55,079 nucleotides of DNA from an uncultured Prochlorococcus sp. (GCA_902583265.1 CACHVD010000006.1:1-55079), one strand, 5' to 3'; counted from the stretch's first letter, positions 39,249-50,651 are shown. Program-made: numbers and translations. The notes: generated by a model from the sequence alone, not told the origin.

Positions 39249-39755
39249 ATGGGCCAGACTCTAGTTTTAAATGCATCTTATGAACCTTTAAACATCACTT
39301 CTTGGCGAAGAGCTGTCATTTTGATGATCAAAGGTAAAGCAGAAAGCTTAGAGGAAGATAAATCATATGCAATACATAGCGGAAGAAAATTGCCGACGGT
39401 TATAAGACTTCGCTATTACGTAAAGGTTCCTTTTAGAGAGGTTTCTTTAACTAGAAAAAATATTCTTCTTCGAGATAACAATGCCTGCCAATACTGTAAC
39501 TATAGGGGAAGTGACCTATCAATTGATCATGTTTTACCAAGAAGCAGAGGTGGAACAGATAATTGGGAAAATGTTACGACTGCATGTCTTAGATGTAATG
39601 TACAAAAAGGTAATAGAACCCCAGAGGAGGCTAATATGCCTTTAAAGCGCAAGCCTTATCGTCCACTTAGTAATCTCAATTTTGAGGCCACAAGACAAAT
39701 TGACTCCGGCAGACATAAAGAATGGAGTAAATACGTAATAGGAATTGCCATCTAA
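39249..39755 (+). CDS. HNH endonuclease domain protein
   Basis: A small nuclease-fold protein: about 70 residues of conserved N-terminal sequence (MGQTLVLNASYEPLNITSWR) and an HNH domain with CQYC, DLSIDHVLPRSRGG, NVTTAC and CNVQKGNRTPEEA, which holds the two CxxC zinc pairs and the catalytic His. Widely conserved in cyanobacteria; the substrate is unknown and it is not part of an obvious intron or phage. I start at the ATG at 39249, matching the conserved block; in-frame starts at 39225 and TTG 39186 are alternatives. Divergent from alr. Confidence 0.8.
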   Translation: MGQTLVLNASYEPLNITSWRRAVILMIKGKAESLEEDKSYAIHSGRKLPTVIRLRYYVKVPFREVSLTRKNILLRDNNACQYCNYRGSDLSIDHVLPRSRGGTDNWENVTTACLRCNVQKGNRTPEEANMPLKRKPYRPLSNLNFEATRQIDSGRHKEWSKYVIGIAI

Positions 39756-39767
39756 AATAATATAAAC

Positions 39768-40862
39768 TTAATTTACTTCGTTATTAAAATCTTCCATCAT
39801 TCTTTTTTGTTCTTGCGCTATGCATGCATCAATCACTTCATCTAATTGACCAGCAAGAATTGGCTCCAGTGAAAAATTGGAACCTAATCTATGGTCAGTT
39901 GTCCTGTTATCTTTAAAATTATAAGTTCTAATTTTTTCACTCCTATCACCCGTTCCAACCTGGGAAAGCCTCTGAGATCTTTCTTGTGCATTAGCTTCTT
40001 TTAATTGCATTTCATATAATTTAGCTCTTAAAATTTCCATTGCTCGTTCGCGATTTTGCAATTGTGATCTCTCTTGAGTACAAAAAACTCTTATTCCTGT
40101 AGGCTTATGGAGAAGATCAATAGCTGTCTCTACCTTATTAACATTTTGTCCCCCTGCACCTCCTGATCTTGCTGTACCAACCTCTAAATCAGTTGGATCA
40201 ATCTTAACCTCAACGGGATCAGCCTCAGGCATGACAGCAACAGTAGCAGTAGAGGTGTGTACTCTTCCTTGAGATTCAGTAGCTGGAACTCTTTGAACTC
40301 TATGAACACCAGCTTCAAATTTAAGTTGACTGTATACTGAATCTCCCTTGACAGAGATAACTAACTCTTTGAATCCACCCATATCTGACTCTGAAGCACT
40401 AACGGGTTTTACAGACCATCCAATTTTTTGTCCATATCTTTCATACATTCTTGCTAAATCACCGGCCCATATACAAGCCTCGTTACCTCCAGCACCTGCT
40501 CTGATTTCTAACATTACACTTCTCTCATCCCTTGGATCTTTCGGTAATAATGCGATTGTAGTTTTTTGAATAAGTTCATTCTTACATTCCTCCAGGTTAA
40601 TTAATTCCTCATTTATAAAAGATTCCATCTCTTTATCATTTCTACTCTCTTTTAGTAGATTTTTTGAATCTTCAATTTCCTTATCAGTTTCAAGTAACTT
40701 TTTAAAGTCAACCACTAAAGGTTCCAATTTTGACCTCTCTCTTGCTATTGACTCTAATTTCTTGGGATCATTTGCTACATCTGGATCTGCAAGTTGCACT
40801 TCCAAATTTTCAAAACTTTCTGAAGCAGTCTTCAACCTTGCAATTAGTGTTGAGTATTCCAA
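39768..40862 (-). CDS. prfA: Peptide chain release factor 1
   Basis: Terminates translation at UAA/UAG. The 364-residue protein has the stop-codon-reading region [18 protein letters not shown] and the catalytic GGQ in [15 protein letters not shown], then the conserved C-terminal helices. The length is normal. It is the last gene of the long ribosomal run, 27 bp after rpmE, and a natural partner of the translation genes. Confidence 0.97.
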   Translation of the reverse strand: MEYSTLIARLKTASESFENLEVQLADPDVANDPKKLESIARERSKLEPLVVDFKKLLETDKEIEDSKNLLKESRNDKEMESFINEELINLEECKNELIQKTTIALLPKDPRDERSVMLEIRAGAGGNEACIWAGDLARMYERYGQKIGWSVKPVSASESDMGGFKELVISVKGDSVYSQLKFEAGVHRVQRVPATESQGRVHTSTATVAVMPEADPVEVKIDPTDLEVGTARSGGAGGQNVNKVETAIDLLHKPTGIRVFCTQERSQLQNRERAMEILRAKLYEMQLKEANAQERSQRLSQVGTGDRSEKIRTYNFKDNRTTDHRLGSNFSLEPILAGQLDEVIDACIAQEQKRMMEDFNNEVN

Positions 40863-40889
40863 TTGAAATTTTGCTTAAGTTTGAAAATT

Positions 40890-41150
40890 CTATTTATTAG
40901 AATCTTTTTGTTCTTTTTTATCTTTTGATGTAGCTGAATTGGCAGAACCCATTCCATATTTTTTCATAAACCTATCAACTCTACCTTCTGTATCCAGAAT
41001 TTTCTGAGTTCCAGTAAAGAAAGGATGATTACCACTCCATACATCAACATGTAATTCAGGCTGAGTTGAACCTGTCGTCATTACAACTTCTCCATTACAA
41101 ATAACTTTTGCATCTGGATACCATTTTGGATGAATTTCTGATTTTGGCAT
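40890..41150 (-). CDS. rpmE: 50S ribosomal protein L31 (zinc-free form)
   Basis: 86 residues with IHPKWYPDAKVICNGEVVMT, TGSTQPELHVDVWSGNHPFFTGTQK and a charged C-terminal tail. The fold markers (IHP, HPFFTG) are those of L31, but only one of the four zinc-ribbon cysteines remains, so this is a C-minus form. It is 14 bp downstream of rpsI. Confidence 0.95.
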   Translation of the reverse strand: MPKSEIHPKWYPDAKVICNGEVVMTTGSTQPELHVDVWSGNHPFFTGTQKILDTEGRVDRFMKKYGMGSANSATSKDKKEQKDSNK

Positions 41151-41164
41151 AATGTAAGATTCGT

Positions 41165-41575
41165 TTAACGTTTGGAGAATTGTGGAGCTTTTCTTGCTTT
41201 TTTAAGACCATATTTTCTTCTTTCCTTCGCTCTAGGATCTCTACTGAGGTGACCTTCAGTTTTTAATGGTTTCCTGTTATCTGGAGATAATTCGCATAGT
41301 GCCCTTGCTGCCCCTTGCTTAATAGCATCTGCTTGGCCAGTCAATCCACCACCAAATACATTGACCAAAATATCATAAGAATTTTCTAGTCCTAAAGTTT
41401 GCAAAGGTGCTTTTATAGAATTTAAGTGTAGAGGATTAAAGTTTAGGTAATCATCTCCTGAACGACCATTAATTTTTATTTGTCCATCCCCAGGAATCAA
41501 ACGAACTCTCGCTACTGAAGTTTTTCTTCTTCCAGTACCCCAATAAACAGCTTTGTTTTTTATTTGACTATTCAT
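41165..41575 (-). CDS. rpsI: 30S ribosomal protein S9
   Basis: 136 residues: [14 protein letters not shown] near the start, [21 protein letters not shown] in the middle and the basic end [20 protein letters not shown] that reaches the P-site tRNA. It lies 10 bp after rplM, the conserved rplM-rpsI pair. Confidence 0.97.
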   Translation of the reverse strand: MNSQIKNKAVYWGTGRRKTSVARVRLIPGDGQIKINGRSGDDYLNFNPLHLNSIKAPLQTLGLENSYDILVNVFGGGLTGQADAIKQGAARALCELSPDNRKPLKTEGHLSRDPRAKERRKYGLKKARKAPQFSKR

Positions 41576-41585
41576 TATTTATAAA

Positions 41586-42017
41586 TTAACTATTTAATAA
41601 TACAGGATTCTGGGCAGCATGCGGATGATCAGCACCTTTATAAACTTTTAATTTTTTAAATTGCTGTCTTCCTAAAGAGTTATGAGGGAGCATACCTTTG
41701 ACAGCCTGCTCGATGATTCTTTCAGGAATTCTTTCTAGAAGAGACTCAAATTTTTCAACTTTCATACCTCCAGGTCTGCCAGAATGTCTTCTATACAACT
41801 TTTGTGATGCTTTTTTTCCAGTTACCTCAACTTTTTCAGCATTTACAACAATGACAAAATCACCTGTATCCAAATGAGGTGTAAATGTTGGCTTATTTTT
41901 TCCTCTTAAAACGGCTGCAATTTCTGTAGCAAGTCTCCCAAGTGTCTTATCTTTTGCGTCAACTAAAAACCAATTTCTTTCAATGGTTTCTAAAGACGGA
42001 GTCATCGTTCTATTCAT
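41586..42017 (-). CDS. rplM: 50S ribosomal protein L13
   Basis: 143 residues: [40 protein letters not shown] and [19 protein letters not shown] are the L13 blocks. It is 115 bp after truA; this spacer contains a short hairpin, so rplM-rpsI-rpmE-prfA may have a separate promoter. Confidence 0.97.
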   Translation of the reverse strand: MNRTMTPSLETIERNWFLVDAKDKTLGRLATEIAAVLRGKNKPTFTPHLDTGDFVIVVNAEKVEVTGKKASQKLYRRHSGRPGGMKVEKFESLLERIPERIIEQAVKGMLPHNSLGRQQFKKLKVYKGADHPHAAQNPVLLNS

Positions 42018-42095
42018 TTACCAAATTTATGAAAATAAACTTAAATCAGTCTTCAAATTCTACCTTATTGGAGGAGTATTAAACAAACATTTGAG

Positions 42096-42113
42096 GTTAT
42101 TTAAACAAATAAC
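42096..42113 (-). terminator. Small AT-rich hairpin between truA and rplM
   Basis: Perfect 7-bp stem GTTATTT/AAATAAC with a 4-nt loop in the 115-bp spacer. No G/C-rich stem or long U-run follows, so it is a weak terminator or attenuator candidate only. Confidence 0.3.
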
Positions 42114-42132
42114 TTGCTTTAATTAAATTTAC

Positions 42133-42939
42133 TTAAGAAAAACCCTTAATTAAAAACACTGGGAAAAAATCGTTATTATTGATCTTTTTAAAAACATTTT
42201 TTTCATATACAGCATTTACAAAACATAAACCTTTAGCGGGAGCAGACTCTTTAACATCATTTTTCTTTTTATTTACCCATCTATCTTTGAAAATTTCTGG
42301 CGATATTTTTTTTTCTCCAACTAACACTAGTTGACCAACTATTAAACGTACCATTCCATAGAGAAAACCTGTAGCTTTAATATCAATTAAAATTAAATCC
42401 TCTACTCTTTTTATATCTATATTTTTGATTTTAGTAATAGAAGTTTTTCTATTGCTTCCACTTTTCTGAAAAGCAAAAAAATCATGTTCTCCTTCCATAC
42501 TCTTTGAAGCAATTGACATTAAAACTTCATCTAAATTTTTTTGGTACCTATGCCATACCCAATTATCTATAAACAAGTTAGGTAATTTACTGTTATTGAT
42601 AACATATCGATAGTGTCTATAGATTGCTGAATAACATGCATGCCAACCATCTTTAACCTCAACAGATTCTAAAATTCTAATTGTTGAAGGTAAAAAACTA
42701 TTTAGTACATCCGAAAAACGATTTCCTGGAATAACACAATCAACATCAAAATGAACTACTTGACCTGATGCATGTACTCCTGCGTCGGTTCTTCCTGCGG
42801 CAAAAGTTGTCACAGCATGATTAGTAATTTTAAAAAGAGCTCTCTCTAGAATTTCCTGAACTGCAGTTGCATTTTTTTGTCTTTGCCAACCTGAATAACT
42901 AGATCCGTCATATTGGACTAGTAAAGCTACCCTTTTCAA
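42133..42939 (-). CDS. truA: tRNA pseudouridine(38-40) synthase
   Basis: The 268-residue protein has the TruA start VALLVQYDGSSYSGWQRQ and the catalytic aspartate in AAGRTDAGVHASGQVVHF, then DFFAFQKSGSNRKTSI and GFLYGMVRLIVG QLV. It modifies the anticodon stem of many tRNAs. It is 37 bp downstream of rplQ, the common rpoA-rplQ-truA-rplM order of cyanobacteria. Confidence 0.96.
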   Translation of the reverse strand: MKRVALLVQYDGSSYSGWQRQKNATAVQEILERALFKITNHAVTTFAAGRTDAGVHASGQVVHFDVDCVIPGNRFSDVLNSFLPSTIRILESVEVKDGWHACYSAIYRHYRYVINNSKLPNLFIDNWVWHRYQKNLDEVLMSIASKSMEGEHDFFAFQKSGSNRKTSITKIKNIDIKRVEDLILIDIKATGFLYGMVRLIVGQLVLVGEKKISPEIFKDRWVNKKKNDVKESAPAKGLCFVNAVYEKNVFKKINNNDFFPVFLIKGFS

Positions 42940-42976
42940 AAGTTATATTCTAGTAAAATAGCCTTTTTAAACTGAC

Positions 42977-43327
42977 TCAAACAAGCTCAATTATAGCCAT
43001 CTGAGCATTATCTCCTTTTCTAGATACGGTTCTGACTATGCGTGTATAGCCTCCTTTTCTATCTCCATATCTTTCTTTTGCTTTTTCAAATAATGAATGA
43101 ACTAATTTCTTATCATAAATGTATCCAATAGCCCTTCTCCTAGAAGACAAACTACCATCTTTGGCAAGGGAAATCATCCTTTCGGCTTCGTTTCTCAAAG
43201 CTTTCGCCCTAGCTTTAGTTGTCGTTACTCTACCTTCCCTAATTAATTGTGTAGTTAAGCCTCTTAAAAGTGCTTTCCTCTGGTCAGCAGGTTTACTTAA
43301 TAATGGAATTCTAAGTTGGTGTCTCAT
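42977..43327 (-). CDS. rplQ: 50S ribosomal protein L17
   Basis: 116 residues beginning [20 protein letters not shown], with [20 protein letters not shown] and the end [20 protein letters not shown], all L17. It lies 14 bp after rpoA in the alpha operon. Confidence 0.97.
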   Translation of the reverse strand: MRHQLRIPLLSKPADQRKALLRGLTTQLIREGRVTTTKARAKALRNEAERMISLAKDGSLSSRRRAIGYIYDKKLVHSLFEKAKERYGDRKGGYTRIVRTVSRKGDNAQMAIIELV

Positions 43328-43341
43328 AATCTTAAAAAAAG

Positions 43342-44280
43342 TTAAACTGAGGTTCTACTTTGTGGAATAGAAATTCCAATACGCTCAAGAGCTTCAATCA
43401 CCTCATCAGCAGATTTAGAACCAAAGTTCTTAATTTCGAGAAGATCCTCATAGCTAAAGCCCATTAAATCAGAAACTGAGTTAACTTGCGCTCTTTTTAG
43501 ACAATTATACGCTCTAACTGACAAGTTTAGTTCTTCGAGTGGAATTTGAGCTTCAGGAGATGGTTCAGGTTCTTCAGGAATTTCTTCAACCATTGTAACA
43601 GTAGCAAGAGGTTGAAAGAGTTCTATTAACTGGTTTGCAGCTTCAGCAATTGCATCATCAGGAGTTGTTGAGCCATCTGTTACTACTTCTATTTTTAATC
43701 TTTCTCTACCTGTTCCCCCCTCTGCCACAGCAGTTTCATCAATCGTAAAATTAACTCTTTTGACAGGCATAAATACAGCATCTATTTGAAGTAAGTCGAT
43801 AGCAGTTGTTTCTTCATTCTTACGATCAACCGGCCTATATCCAATACCTCTTTCAACATGGATTTCTAACTCTAAGTTATGTCCCTCCTGAATGGTTGCA
43901 ATTGGTTTTTCACCATCAACAATTTCAACCTGAGATGAGAATTGAATATCATTTGCCTTCACCTCCATTGGACCACTTGCTACTAACCTGCCAATTTCAA
44001 GCTCTGGATTAGAACTATTAATTGATAGTTGCTTACAATTGAGAAGAATATCTAGAACATCTTCTCTAACTCCAGGAATAGTTGCATATTCGTGATTAAT
44101 TCCTGCTATTCTTACTGCAGTTACTGCACTGCCTTCAAGTCCACCCATAAGGACTCTCCTAAGCGAATTACCTAAAGTTGTGGCTTGTCCCCTTTCCAGA
44201 GGGCCAATTAAAAAAGTTCCTGTTTGGGAGCGATCATCTGATATTTGATGATCGATTCTGTCAATCTGGTATTGCAACAC
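43342..44280 (-). CDS. rpoA: RNA polymerase subunit alpha
   Basis: 312 residues. The N-terminal dimerisation domain starts [20 protein letters not shown] and has [20 protein letters not shown] and [14 protein letters not shown]; the C-terminal domain (about 240-305) with [20 protein letters not shown] and [15 protein letters not shown] contacts UP elements and activators. It is 52 bp after rpsK. Confidence 0.98.
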   Translation of the reverse strand: MLQYQIDRIDHQISDDRSQTGTFLIGPLERGQATTLGNSLRRVLMGGLEGSAVTAVRIAGINHEYATIPGVREDVLDILLNCKQLSINSSNPELEIGRLVASGPMEVKANDIQFSSQVEIVDGEKPIATIQEGHNLELEIHVERGIGYRPVDRKNEETTAIDLLQIDAVFMPVKRVNFTIDETAVAEGGTGRERLKIEVVTDGSTTPDDAIAEAANQLIELFQPLATVTMVEEIPEEPEPSPEAQIPLEELNLSVRAYNCLKRAQVNSVSDLMGFSYEDLLEIKNFGSKSADEVIEALERIGISIPQSRTSV

Positions 44281-44332
44281 GGAAAAAAATAAGATTAAAA
44301 GTTTTTTGGTGGGTTTGGAGAATGGTTAAGAC

Positions 44333-44725
44333 CTAAACGCGTCTCCTTTTAGGCCTTCTACATCCATTATGAGGTAATGGAGTTACATCTCTTATTAGAG
44401 TTATTTCTAAACCGGCCACTTGTAAAGCTCTTATGGCCGTTTCCCTACCTGAGCCAGGTCCTCTAACTAAGACTTCTATTTGTCTCATACCTTGATCAAG
44501 TGCTCTCCTAGCTGCAGCTTCAGCTGCTGTTTGAGCAGCAAATGGTGTACCTTTACGAGCCCCTTTAAATCCACTGGCACCAGCAGAAGACCAAGAAATT
44601 ACATGGCCAGAAGTGTCAGTAATTGAAACTATAGTGTTATTAAATGTGCTTTGAATGTGTACCACACCATTAGGTACATTACGTTTGGATTTCTTTGAAC
44701 CTGTTTTTTTTACTGTAGCTGCCAT
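44333..44725 (-). CDS. rpsK: 30S ribosomal protein S11
   Basis: 130 residues: [40 protein letters not shown] and [19 protein letters not shown] at the C-terminus, as expected for S11 at the platform. It lies between rpsM and rpoA in the alpha operon. Confidence 0.98.
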   Translation of the reverse strand: MAATVKKTGSKKSKRNVPNGVVHIQSTFNNTIVSITDTSGHVISWSSAGASGFKGARKGTPFAAQTAAEAAARRALDQGMRQIEVLVRGPGSGRETAIRALQVAGLEITLIRDVTPLPHNGCRRPKRRRV

Positions 44726-44769
44726 GATGTTTTAATTTAATATTAGAATTTGTGAGTAGATTTAGTTAA

Positions 44770-45135
44770 TTATTTTTTTCTTCCAGCAACTGTTTTTCTT
44801 GAACCTCGTCTTGTTCTAGCGTTAGTTCTAGTTCTTTGGCCTCTCACAGGAAGACTCATTCTATGCCTTCTTCCTCTAACACAACCTATATCTTGTAGAC
44901 GTTTTAAGGCCATTCCCTCTTTTCTTCTCAAATCTCCTTCTAAAGTGAATTCCTCGGATGCACCTCTAAGTTTTTGCACATCAGAATCTGAAAGATCTTT
45001 TACACGAATATCTGGGTTTACGCCTGTATTTGCAAGAATTAGCTTTGATCTTGTTAAACCAATTCCATAGACGTATGTAAGTGCAATTTCAACTCGCTTT
45101 TCGCGAGGTATGTCAATTCCTGCAATCCTGGCCAC
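44770..45135 (-). CDS. rpsM: 30S ribosomal protein S13
   Basis: 121 residues: [26 protein letters not shown] at the start and [19 protein letters not shown] at the basic C-terminus that touches tRNA. It lies 41 bp after rpmJ. Confidence 0.98.
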   Translation of the reverse strand: MARIAGIDIPREKRVEIALTYVYGIGLTRSKLILANTGVNPDIRVKDLSDSDVQKLRGASEEFTLEGDLRRKEGMALKRLQDIGCVRGRRHRMSLPVRGQRTRTNARTRRGSRKTVAGRKK

Positions 45136-45176
45136 GTGTTTTGAATAAATAAAAGTTTGAATAAAAGGGTTGAAAT

Positions 45177-45293
45177 TTAACCCTGACGCTGTTTATTGCG
45201 AGGTCTTTTCTTGTTAATAACATAGATTTTACCTCTTCGCCTCACGATCTGATCGTCAGGACTAATTTTTTTGACTGATGATCTGACCTTCAT
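45177..45293 (-). CDS. rpmJ: 50S ribosomal protein L36 (zinc-free form), 38 aa
   Basis: A short gene. The ATG at 45293 gives a 38-residue protein starting [20 protein letters not shown], continuing [18 protein letters not shown], with no cysteine. The MKVR start and KQRQG end are L36 signatures, but the four Zn ligands (usually three Cys and one His) are absent. Sits between adk and rpsM as in other bacteria; infA is not between them. Confidence 0.95.
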   Translation of the reverse strand: MKVRSSVKKISPDDQIVRRRGKIYVINKKRPRNKQRQG

Positions 45294-45337
45294 AGGGGTT
45301 TTACAAATAAACTTTAATACTATATTCTACATCATGA

Positions 45338-45886
45338 TCAAGCCATTTTTTGTTTGATATCAGAGGAAATGGTTTTTAAATCTCTATCAGCGTTAATATA
45401 CTCAAGTAAACATAGATCTTTAAAATATTGAATTAATGGTTCTGTAGTTTTTTTATAAATGTCAAGTCTTTTTTTAATAGTCTGTTCAGTATCATCTTTT
45501 CTCCCTCTTAAAAGCAAACGTTTAATTAGAACTTCTTCTGGAATATCTAAGTAAAAAACTATTTCTAAAGGTTGATTTATTTCAATTAAAACCTCATTCA
45601 ACGAATTTGCTTGCGATAAATTTCTCGGGTAGCCATCTAGGATCCAACCATCATTATCCTTATCTAGATTATGCCTTACTATTTTTAATACAAGTTCATC
45701 ACTTACAAGTTCTCCACGATTAATAATATCCTTTACCTGTCTACCAAGAGTAGTATTCATTTCAATTTCTTTTCTTAATAATTCACCTGTGGAAAGGTGC
45801 AAGTAAGAATTAGTTTTGCTTAATAATTCTGCCTGGGTCCCTTTCCCTGCTCCAGGCGCTCCTAAAAATAATAAATGTTTTTTCAT
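45338..45886 (-). CDS. adk: Adenylate kinase
   Basis: Interconverts ATP+AMP and two ADP. 182 residues with the P-loop [27 protein letters not shown], the AMP-binding [13 protein letters not shown] and a short LID ([20 protein letters not shown]) without the zinc cysteines of longer forms. Its ATG overlaps the secY stop by one base, giving tight coupling. Confidence 0.96.
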   Translation of the reverse strand: MKKHLLFLGAPGAGKGTQAELLSKTNSYLHLSTGELLRKEIEMNTTLGRQVKDIINRGELVSDELVLKIVRHNLDKDNDGWILDGYPRNLSQANSLNEVLIEINQPLEIVFYLDIPEEVLIKRLLLRGRKDDTEQTIKKRLDIYKKTTEPLIQYFKDLCLLEYINADRDLKTISSDIKQKMA

Positions 45887-47205
45887 TAATTGTTAATTAG
45901 CCCCTCGTACCTTTGAGAAATGACATAAGTCTGAATTTGCTTAGCAGTATCTATAGCAACACCAACAAGAATAAGTAATGAAGTAGCGCCTAAACCCTGA
46001 AAAGTCTGCACATTTGTAGCTCTTTCTACTGCAGCAGGGATTATAGCTACTGAACCAAGGAATAATCCTCCTAATAATGTCAACCTATTTTGTATCCCTG
46101 ATAAATAGTTTGCAGTATTAGTTCCTGGTCTAACTCCTGGTATTGCTACTCCACCTTTTTTTAAATTTGAAGCAACATCAATTGGATTAATTGTAAGAGA
46201 TGCATAAAAATAAGAGAATCCCAAAATTAAAGAGAAGAATGTTAGAGCATAAGGCCATGGGTTAGAAGATCCAGGATTTAAACTACTCGCTAATTTGATT
46301 AAAACCGGGTTGCCCGTAACATTTGCGATAGTTATAGGTAAAAAGATTAAAGCAGATGCAAATATGATAGGCATGACACCACCTGCGTTTAATTTTAAAG
46401 GCAAATAACTTTGTCTTGTGGGAAGTAATGTTGTATTTCCTATTTGCCTTTTTGCACTAACAATGGGAATACGTCTTGCTCCCTCCTGAACAAAAATTAT
46501 CCCAACAATTGTCAATAAAAATACTCCAAGTAAAACTGCTATACCTAATACATCTCCTCGATCACCAGTTTGAGCTTTTTCGATGGTTGAACTAAGAGCC
46601 TTAGGTAAAGTCGAAACGATATTCAAAAAAATTACCAATGAAGCTCCTTGTCCAATTCCTTTCTCTGTAATAATTTCACTAAACCACATAACTAACATTG
46701 AGCCAGTAACTAAAGCTATGGAGGTTTGCAAGACAAATGTAGTTTCACTTATACCTTGTATTGCATATTGTCTGAGAATTAAAGAAAAAATAATACTCTG
46801 CAAAAACCCCCAACCTAAAGAAACATACCTGGTTATTTGAGCAATTTTTCTTCTACCTGCTTCTCCTTCATTTTTTTGTAAATCTTCAAGAACAGGCAAT
46901 GAAGCTGTGAGAAGCTGAATAATAATTGATGCGTTTATAAAGGGCAGTATACCTAATGCAAATATTCCCAGAGTTGAAATCCCTCCGCCAGTAAAAATAT
47001 CTAAAAAACCAATTAATTGGCCTCCTTGATCTATAAAACTTTTAAAAGCAACCCTATCAATACCGGGCATTGGTATGTAAATACCAAGTCTTACTAAAAG
47101 AAGAAGACCTAAAGTTGTTAAAACTCTTCCCCTAAGCTCTTTATTTAAAAATAATTGAGAAAGTATTTCAGAAGCGCTAGGATTTCTACTTTTGTTGACA
47201 AACAT
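45886..47205 (-). CDS. secY: Preprotein translocase subunit SecY
   Basis: Central pore of the Sec translocon. 439 residues with ten hydrophobic segments and family marks [52 protein letters not shown] and [20 protein letters not shown]. In cyanobacteria one SecY serves both plasma and thylakoid membranes. It follows rplO by 29 bp in the spc operon. Confidence 0.97.
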   Translation of the reverse strand: MFVNKSRNPSASEILSQLFLNKELRGRVLTTLGLLLLVRLGIYIPMPGIDRVAFKSFIDQGGQLIGFLDIFTGGGISTLGIFALGILPFINASIIIQLLTASLPVLEDLQKNEGEAGRRKIAQITRYVSLGWGFLQSIIFSLILRQYAIQGISETTFVLQTSIALVTGSMLVMWFSEIITEKGIGQGASLVIFLNIVSTLPKALSSTIEKAQTGDRGDVLGIAVLLGVFLLTIVGIIFVQEGARRIPIVSAKRQIGNTTLLPTRQSYLPLKLNAGGVMPIIFASALIFLPITIANVTGNPVLIKLASSLNPGSSNPWPYALTFFSLILGFSYFYASLTINPIDVASNLKKGGVAIPGVRPGTNTANYLSGIQNRLTLLGGLFLGSVAIIPAAVERATNVQTFQGLGATSLLILVGVAIDTAKQIQTYVISQRYEGLINN

Positions 47206-47234
47206 TTTAAAGCTTACCTAAATTTTTAATAAAT

Positions 47235-47693
47235 TTATTTATTATTTATAATCTCGCAGGATCCACCGGCGTCCTCAATTTTTTGTTTTGCAACTTTTGT
47301 GAATGCATGGGCTTGGACTGTTAACTTTACATTAACTTTTCCGTTACCAAGAATTTTTAAAGGAAATTTTGGCTTAAAAAGCAATCCTTTCTTAACTAGT
47401 GAATCTAAATTAACAATATCATTTTCTTTAAAATCATTTAATTTATATAAATTTATGATAGAAAAGTTCCTTTGATTAATTATTTCAAAGTGCTTTAATT
47501 TTGGAACTCTTCTATAAAGAGGCATTTGGCCACCTTCAAAACCTGGACGGGTGGGTCTTCCTGAACGCGACTTTTGTCCTCTCATTCCGAAACCACATGA
47601 AGCTCCCTGGCCGGCAGCAATACCCCTACCCTTTCTTAATTTTTTCTTCCTTGAGCCTGAGTTTGATTTAAGTGTATTTAATGTTGAAGTCAT
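47235..47693 (-). CDS. rplO: 50S ribosomal protein L15
   Basis: I start at the ATG at 47693 ([20 protein letters not shown]), 4 bp past the rpsE stop; an upstream ATG at 47717 would overlap rpsE and add 8 non-family residues. The body has [35 protein letters not shown] and [19 protein letters not shown]. No rpmD (L30) lies between rpsE and rplO. Confidence 0.95.
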   Translation of the reverse strand: MTSTLNTLKSNSGSRKKKLRKGRGIAAGQGASCGFGMRGQKSRSGRPTRPGFEGGQMPLYRRVPKLKHFEIINQRNFSIINLYKLNDFKENDIVNLDSLVKKGLLFKPKFPLKILGNGKVNVKLTVQAHAFTKVAKQKIEDAGGSCEIINNK

Positions 47694-47697
47694 AATT

Positions 47698-48318
47698 TCA
47701 AGAATAAAGCTGTTCAAGTGAGATGCCTCTCTCCCTTGAGGCAGATTTGTGTGTTCTTAATTGTGCAAGAGCAACCATAGCAGCTCTTGCATTATTCAAA
47801 GGTGTCTTACTACCCAATCTTTTTGCTAAGACATTTTTTATGCCAGCTAATTCTAAGACTGTTCTAATTGAACCACCAGCAATTACACCAGTACCTGGGG
47901 CAGCTGGTCTAATTAGAACATTAGCAGCACCATCTCGTCCTAAAGATAAAGTCGGTATTGAATTATTTGGGGTTAAAGGAACCCTAACGAGATTCTTTTT
48001 ACCATCTGAAACTCCCTTTCTAACAGCACCAATGACATCCCCTGCTTTACCAACTCCTACTCCAACTTGACCTTTCTCATTACCTACAACGACAATTGCC
48101 CTAAAACTCATTTTTTTTCCACCCTTAACAGTCTTAGAAACACGTCGAATTTGAACAACTCTTTCTTGCCAGTCAGAATCTCTCTCAAGATTTTTTGAAT
48201 CACCTCTTCTATTTCTTTTTCGATCATTACGATTATTCTTTTTTTGTTCTACGGGCATAGCACCAGGAACGTTATCGTTCTTGGATTGAATTTCTTGTTT
48301 TGTTGGAGTATCAGTCAT
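47698..48318 (-). CDS. rpsE: 30S ribosomal protein S5
   Basis: 206 residues: an extended charged N-terminus (about 1-50), [60 protein letters not shown] and [19 protein letters not shown]. Located 16 bp after rplR. Confidence 0.97.
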   Translation of the reverse strand: MTDTPTKQEIQSKNDNVPGAMPVEQKKNNRNDRKRNRRGDSKNLERDSDWQERVVQIRRVSKTVKGGKKMSFRAIVVVGNEKGQVGVGVGKAGDVIGAVRKGVSDGKKNLVRVPLTPNNSIPTLSLGRDGAANVLIRPAAPGTGVIAGGSIRTVLELAGIKNVLAKRLGSKTPLNNARAAMVALAQLRTHKSASRERGISLEQLYS

Positions 48319-48334
48319 AGTAAAAAATTAAGAG

Positions 48335-48703
48335 TTAGAATTCAAGGCCGGCTTCACGAGCAGCGTCTGCAAGTGCCTTTACTCTGCCGTGATATAAATT
48401 ACCTCCACGGTCAAAAATAACTTGCTTAATACCTTTTTTTATCGCTCTCGTTGCTAATAATTTTCCAACAATGGAAGAAGAATTACAATCAGAAGGTAGT
48501 TTATCAGATTTTTCTCTTAGTTCCTTATCAACAGTTGAAGCAGAGCAAATGGTTGTTTGAGAGCTATCATCTATAACCTGGGCATAAATATGGTTATTAG
48601 AGCGAAAAACAGACAATCTTGGACGCGTTGCATCTCCAATTAAGTATCTCCTTAATCTTCTATGTCTTTTTTGGGTTTGTAATTTCCTGGAAAGTTTGGT
48701 CAT
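48335..48703 (-). CDS. rplR: 50S ribosomal protein L18
   Basis: 122 residues binding 5S r[43 protein letters not shown] and [26 protein letters not shown]. It is 14 bp after rplF. Confidence 0.97.
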   Translation of the reverse strand: MTKLSRKLQTQKRHRRLRRYLIGDATRPRLSVFRSNNHIYAQVIDDSSQTTICSASTVDKELREKSDKLPSDCNSSSIVGKLLATRAIKKGIKQVIFDRGGNLYHGRVKALADAAREAGLEF

Positions 48704-48717
48704 TTTTTTAATTGGAA

Positions 48718-49257
48718 TTATTTTTTGCCAGATTTACCAGCTTTTCTGAGAATTCTCTCATCATGGTATTTAATTCCTTTTCCTTTATATGGCTCTGGAG
48801 GTCTAATTGATCTGATTTTTGCTGCTTCATTGCCAACAATTTCCTTATCAATTCCAGATACGGTAACGTTTGTATTACTCTCAACTTTGTATGTTATACC
48901 ATCAGGGGGGATCATTTCTACAGGATGACTATATCCTGCACTAACAACTAGATTCTTACCTTTTACTTGTGCTCTTGATCCAACGCCTACAATTTCTAGT
49001 TTCTTTGAAAAACCTTGAGTAACCCCTTCAACCATATTTGCAATTAAAGCTCTACATAAACCATGTCTCTGCCTTGAATGTATTTTGGTTGTGGTAGGAC
49101 TTACGACAACAGTATTATCTTTCTTATCAAAACTAACCCCCTCAGGCATGAGACGTTTTAACTCACCCTTTGGGCCCTTAACTGTAACTGTTAATCCATC
49201 AAAATCAACTGTAACTTTCTCTGGAATAAGTACTGGTGTTTTTCCGATTCTTGACAT
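48718..49257 (-). CDS. rplF: 50S ribosomal protein L6
   Basis: 179 residues: [40 protein letters not shown] and the C-terminal [20 protein letters not shown]. Two L6 repeats. It follows rpsH by 12 bp. Confidence 0.98.
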   Translation of the reverse strand: MSRIGKTPVLIPEKVTVDFDGLTVTVKGPKGELKRLMPEGVSFDKKDNTVVVSPTTTKIHSRQRHGLCRALIANMVEGVTQGFSKKLEIVGVGSRAQVKGKNLVVSAGYSHPVEMIPPDGITYKVESNTNVTVSGIDKEIVGNEAAKIRSIRPPEPYKGKGIKYHDERILRKAGKSGKK

Positions 49258-49269
49258 GATTAATTCTCC

Positions 49270-49671
49270 TTAATAAACATAGCAGAGGACTTCGCCGCCA
49301 ATGCCTTGCTTTCTAGCATCGCGATCACTCATAACGCCTTTAGAAGTTGATATTATTGCAACTCCAAGACCTCCAAGAACTTTTGGTAAACCTCTAGTAT
49401 TTTTATATATTCTCAAACCAGGTTTACTAACTCTTTGCATGGATCGAATAGTAGGAAATTTGTTTTTTCCACTATATTTGAGGCCGAGTATTATTTGTGA
49501 TTTATAACCTTCACCTTCCTCATTAATATCAGAAATGAACCCCTCTTTTTGAAGTACTTTGGCGATACTTAAGGACATTTTTGAACCTGGGATTGTTGTG
49601 GTTGTATGCTTTTTTTGACTCGCATTTCTAATTCGAGTGAGCATATCTGAAATAGGATCGTGATTTGACAT
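49270..49671 (-). CDS. rpsH: 30S ribosomal protein S8
   Basis: 133 residues: [40 protein letters not shown] and [20 protein letters not shown] with the GEVLCYVY end. It lies only 9 bp after rplE, so no rpsN (S14) is present in its usual bacterial slot. Confidence 0.98.
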   Translation of the reverse strand: MSNHDPISDMLTRIRNASQKKHTTTTIPGSKMSLSIAKVLQKEGFISDINEEGEGYKSQIILGLKYSGKNKFPTIRSMQRVSKPGLRIYKNTRGLPKVLGGLGVAIISTSKGVMSDRDARKQGIGGEVLCYVY

Positions 49672-49680
49672 AGTTTTAAT

Positions 49681-50220
49681 TTAATTCTTACTAAAAGGCA
49701 TTCCTAACTCCTGCAAAAGAGCTTTACCTTCTTGATCTGATTTTGCACTAGTGACAATTGTTATATCCATACCTCTTATTGCATCTATTTTATCAAAAGA
49801 GATTTCAGGAAAAATCAATTGCTCTTTCACGCCAACGGTGTAATTACCTCTCCCATCAAAACTTTTTGGATTAACTCCTCTAAAGTCTCTTATTCTTGGT
49901 AAAGCTAGATTTATAAATCTCTCTAAAAAAGAATACATCCTGTCTCCTCTCAAAGTTACAGTACAACCAATAGGCATGCCCTCACGAATTTTAAAACCCG
50001 CGATAGCTTTTTTGGCCCTAGTTACTAAAGCCTTTTGTCCTGTAATTGTTGCCATTTCATTTAAAGAGGCTTCAAGAGCTTTCGAATTCGAAGCTGCTTC
50101 ACCAAGACCTCTGTTAACGTTGACTTTGACAACTTTAGGTACTTGATGAATATTTTTAAGACCAAGGTCCTTTAAAAGTTTTGGTCTTATTGATTCTTTG
50201 TAGCGATTTTTTAGAGTCAT
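49681..50220 (-). CDS. rplE: 50S ribosomal protein L5
   Basis: 179 residues: [60 protein letters not shown] and [20 protein letters not shown]. Binds 5S rRNA and the P-site tRNA. It starts 74 bp after rplX, one of the larger gaps in the cluster. Confidence 0.98.
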   Translation of the reverse strand: MTLKNRYKESIRPKLLKDLGLKNIHQVPKVVKVNVNRGLGEAASNSKALEASLNEMATITGQKALVTRAKKAIAGFKIREGMPIGCTVTLRGDRMYSFLERFINLALPRIRDFRGVNPKSFDGRGNYTVGVKEQLIFPEISFDKIDAIRGMDITIVTSAKSDQEGKALLQELGMPFSKN

Positions 50221-50294
50221 AATTTTTTGTTAATTCTGGTCTTTGTCAGAATTGATAAATTAGAAAAAGTTGAAATCTGGTTTCTGATGAAAAA

Positions 50295-50651
50295 TTAATC
50301 AATTACTTCACCAGTTTTCTTCAATCTTCTTTTCTTAACCCCCTCTTTATCAATAAAGTATTCAATCTTACTTATAAGATTTTTATCCTTTGAAAAAAAC
50401 ATTACATTTGATGCATGTAAAGATGCTTCTTCTGTAAGAATTCTTCCAGTTTCTCCTTCCTGAGTTGGTTTTACATGTTTGGTCCTGAGGTTAATTCCCT
50501 TTACAACTACTCTATTTTCAAGAGGGATAGTTTTTAAAACTTCACCAGTTTTCCCTTTGTCCTTGCCATTAATTACTTTTACCAAATCTCCAGTTTTGAT
50601 TCTCATTTTTATTCTCTGGAAATTTTTCTTTTGCTTTAATGAATCCAACAT
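50295..50651 (-). CDS. rplX: 50S ribosomal protein L24
   Basis: A 118-residue protein with the KOW motif in [20 protein letters not shown] and the [16 protein letters not shown] region. The start abuts the rplN stop; the ATG at residue 16 would give a shorter protein starting MRIKTGDL, so the first 15 residues are uncertain. A 74-bp gap to rplE follows. Confidence 0.93.
   Translation of the reverse strand: MLDSLKQKKNFQRIKMRIKTGDLVKVINGKDKGKTGEVLKTIPLENRVVVKGINLRTKHVKPTQEGETGRILTEEASLHASNVMFFSKDKNLISKIEYFIDKEGVKKRRLKKTGEVID

Noticed and set aside
37831-39755. HNH gene next to tRNA-Ser as part of a mobile element
   Set aside because: No terminal repeats or phage genes; the HNH protein resembles a widely conserved cyanobacterial housekeeping family and alr lies between.
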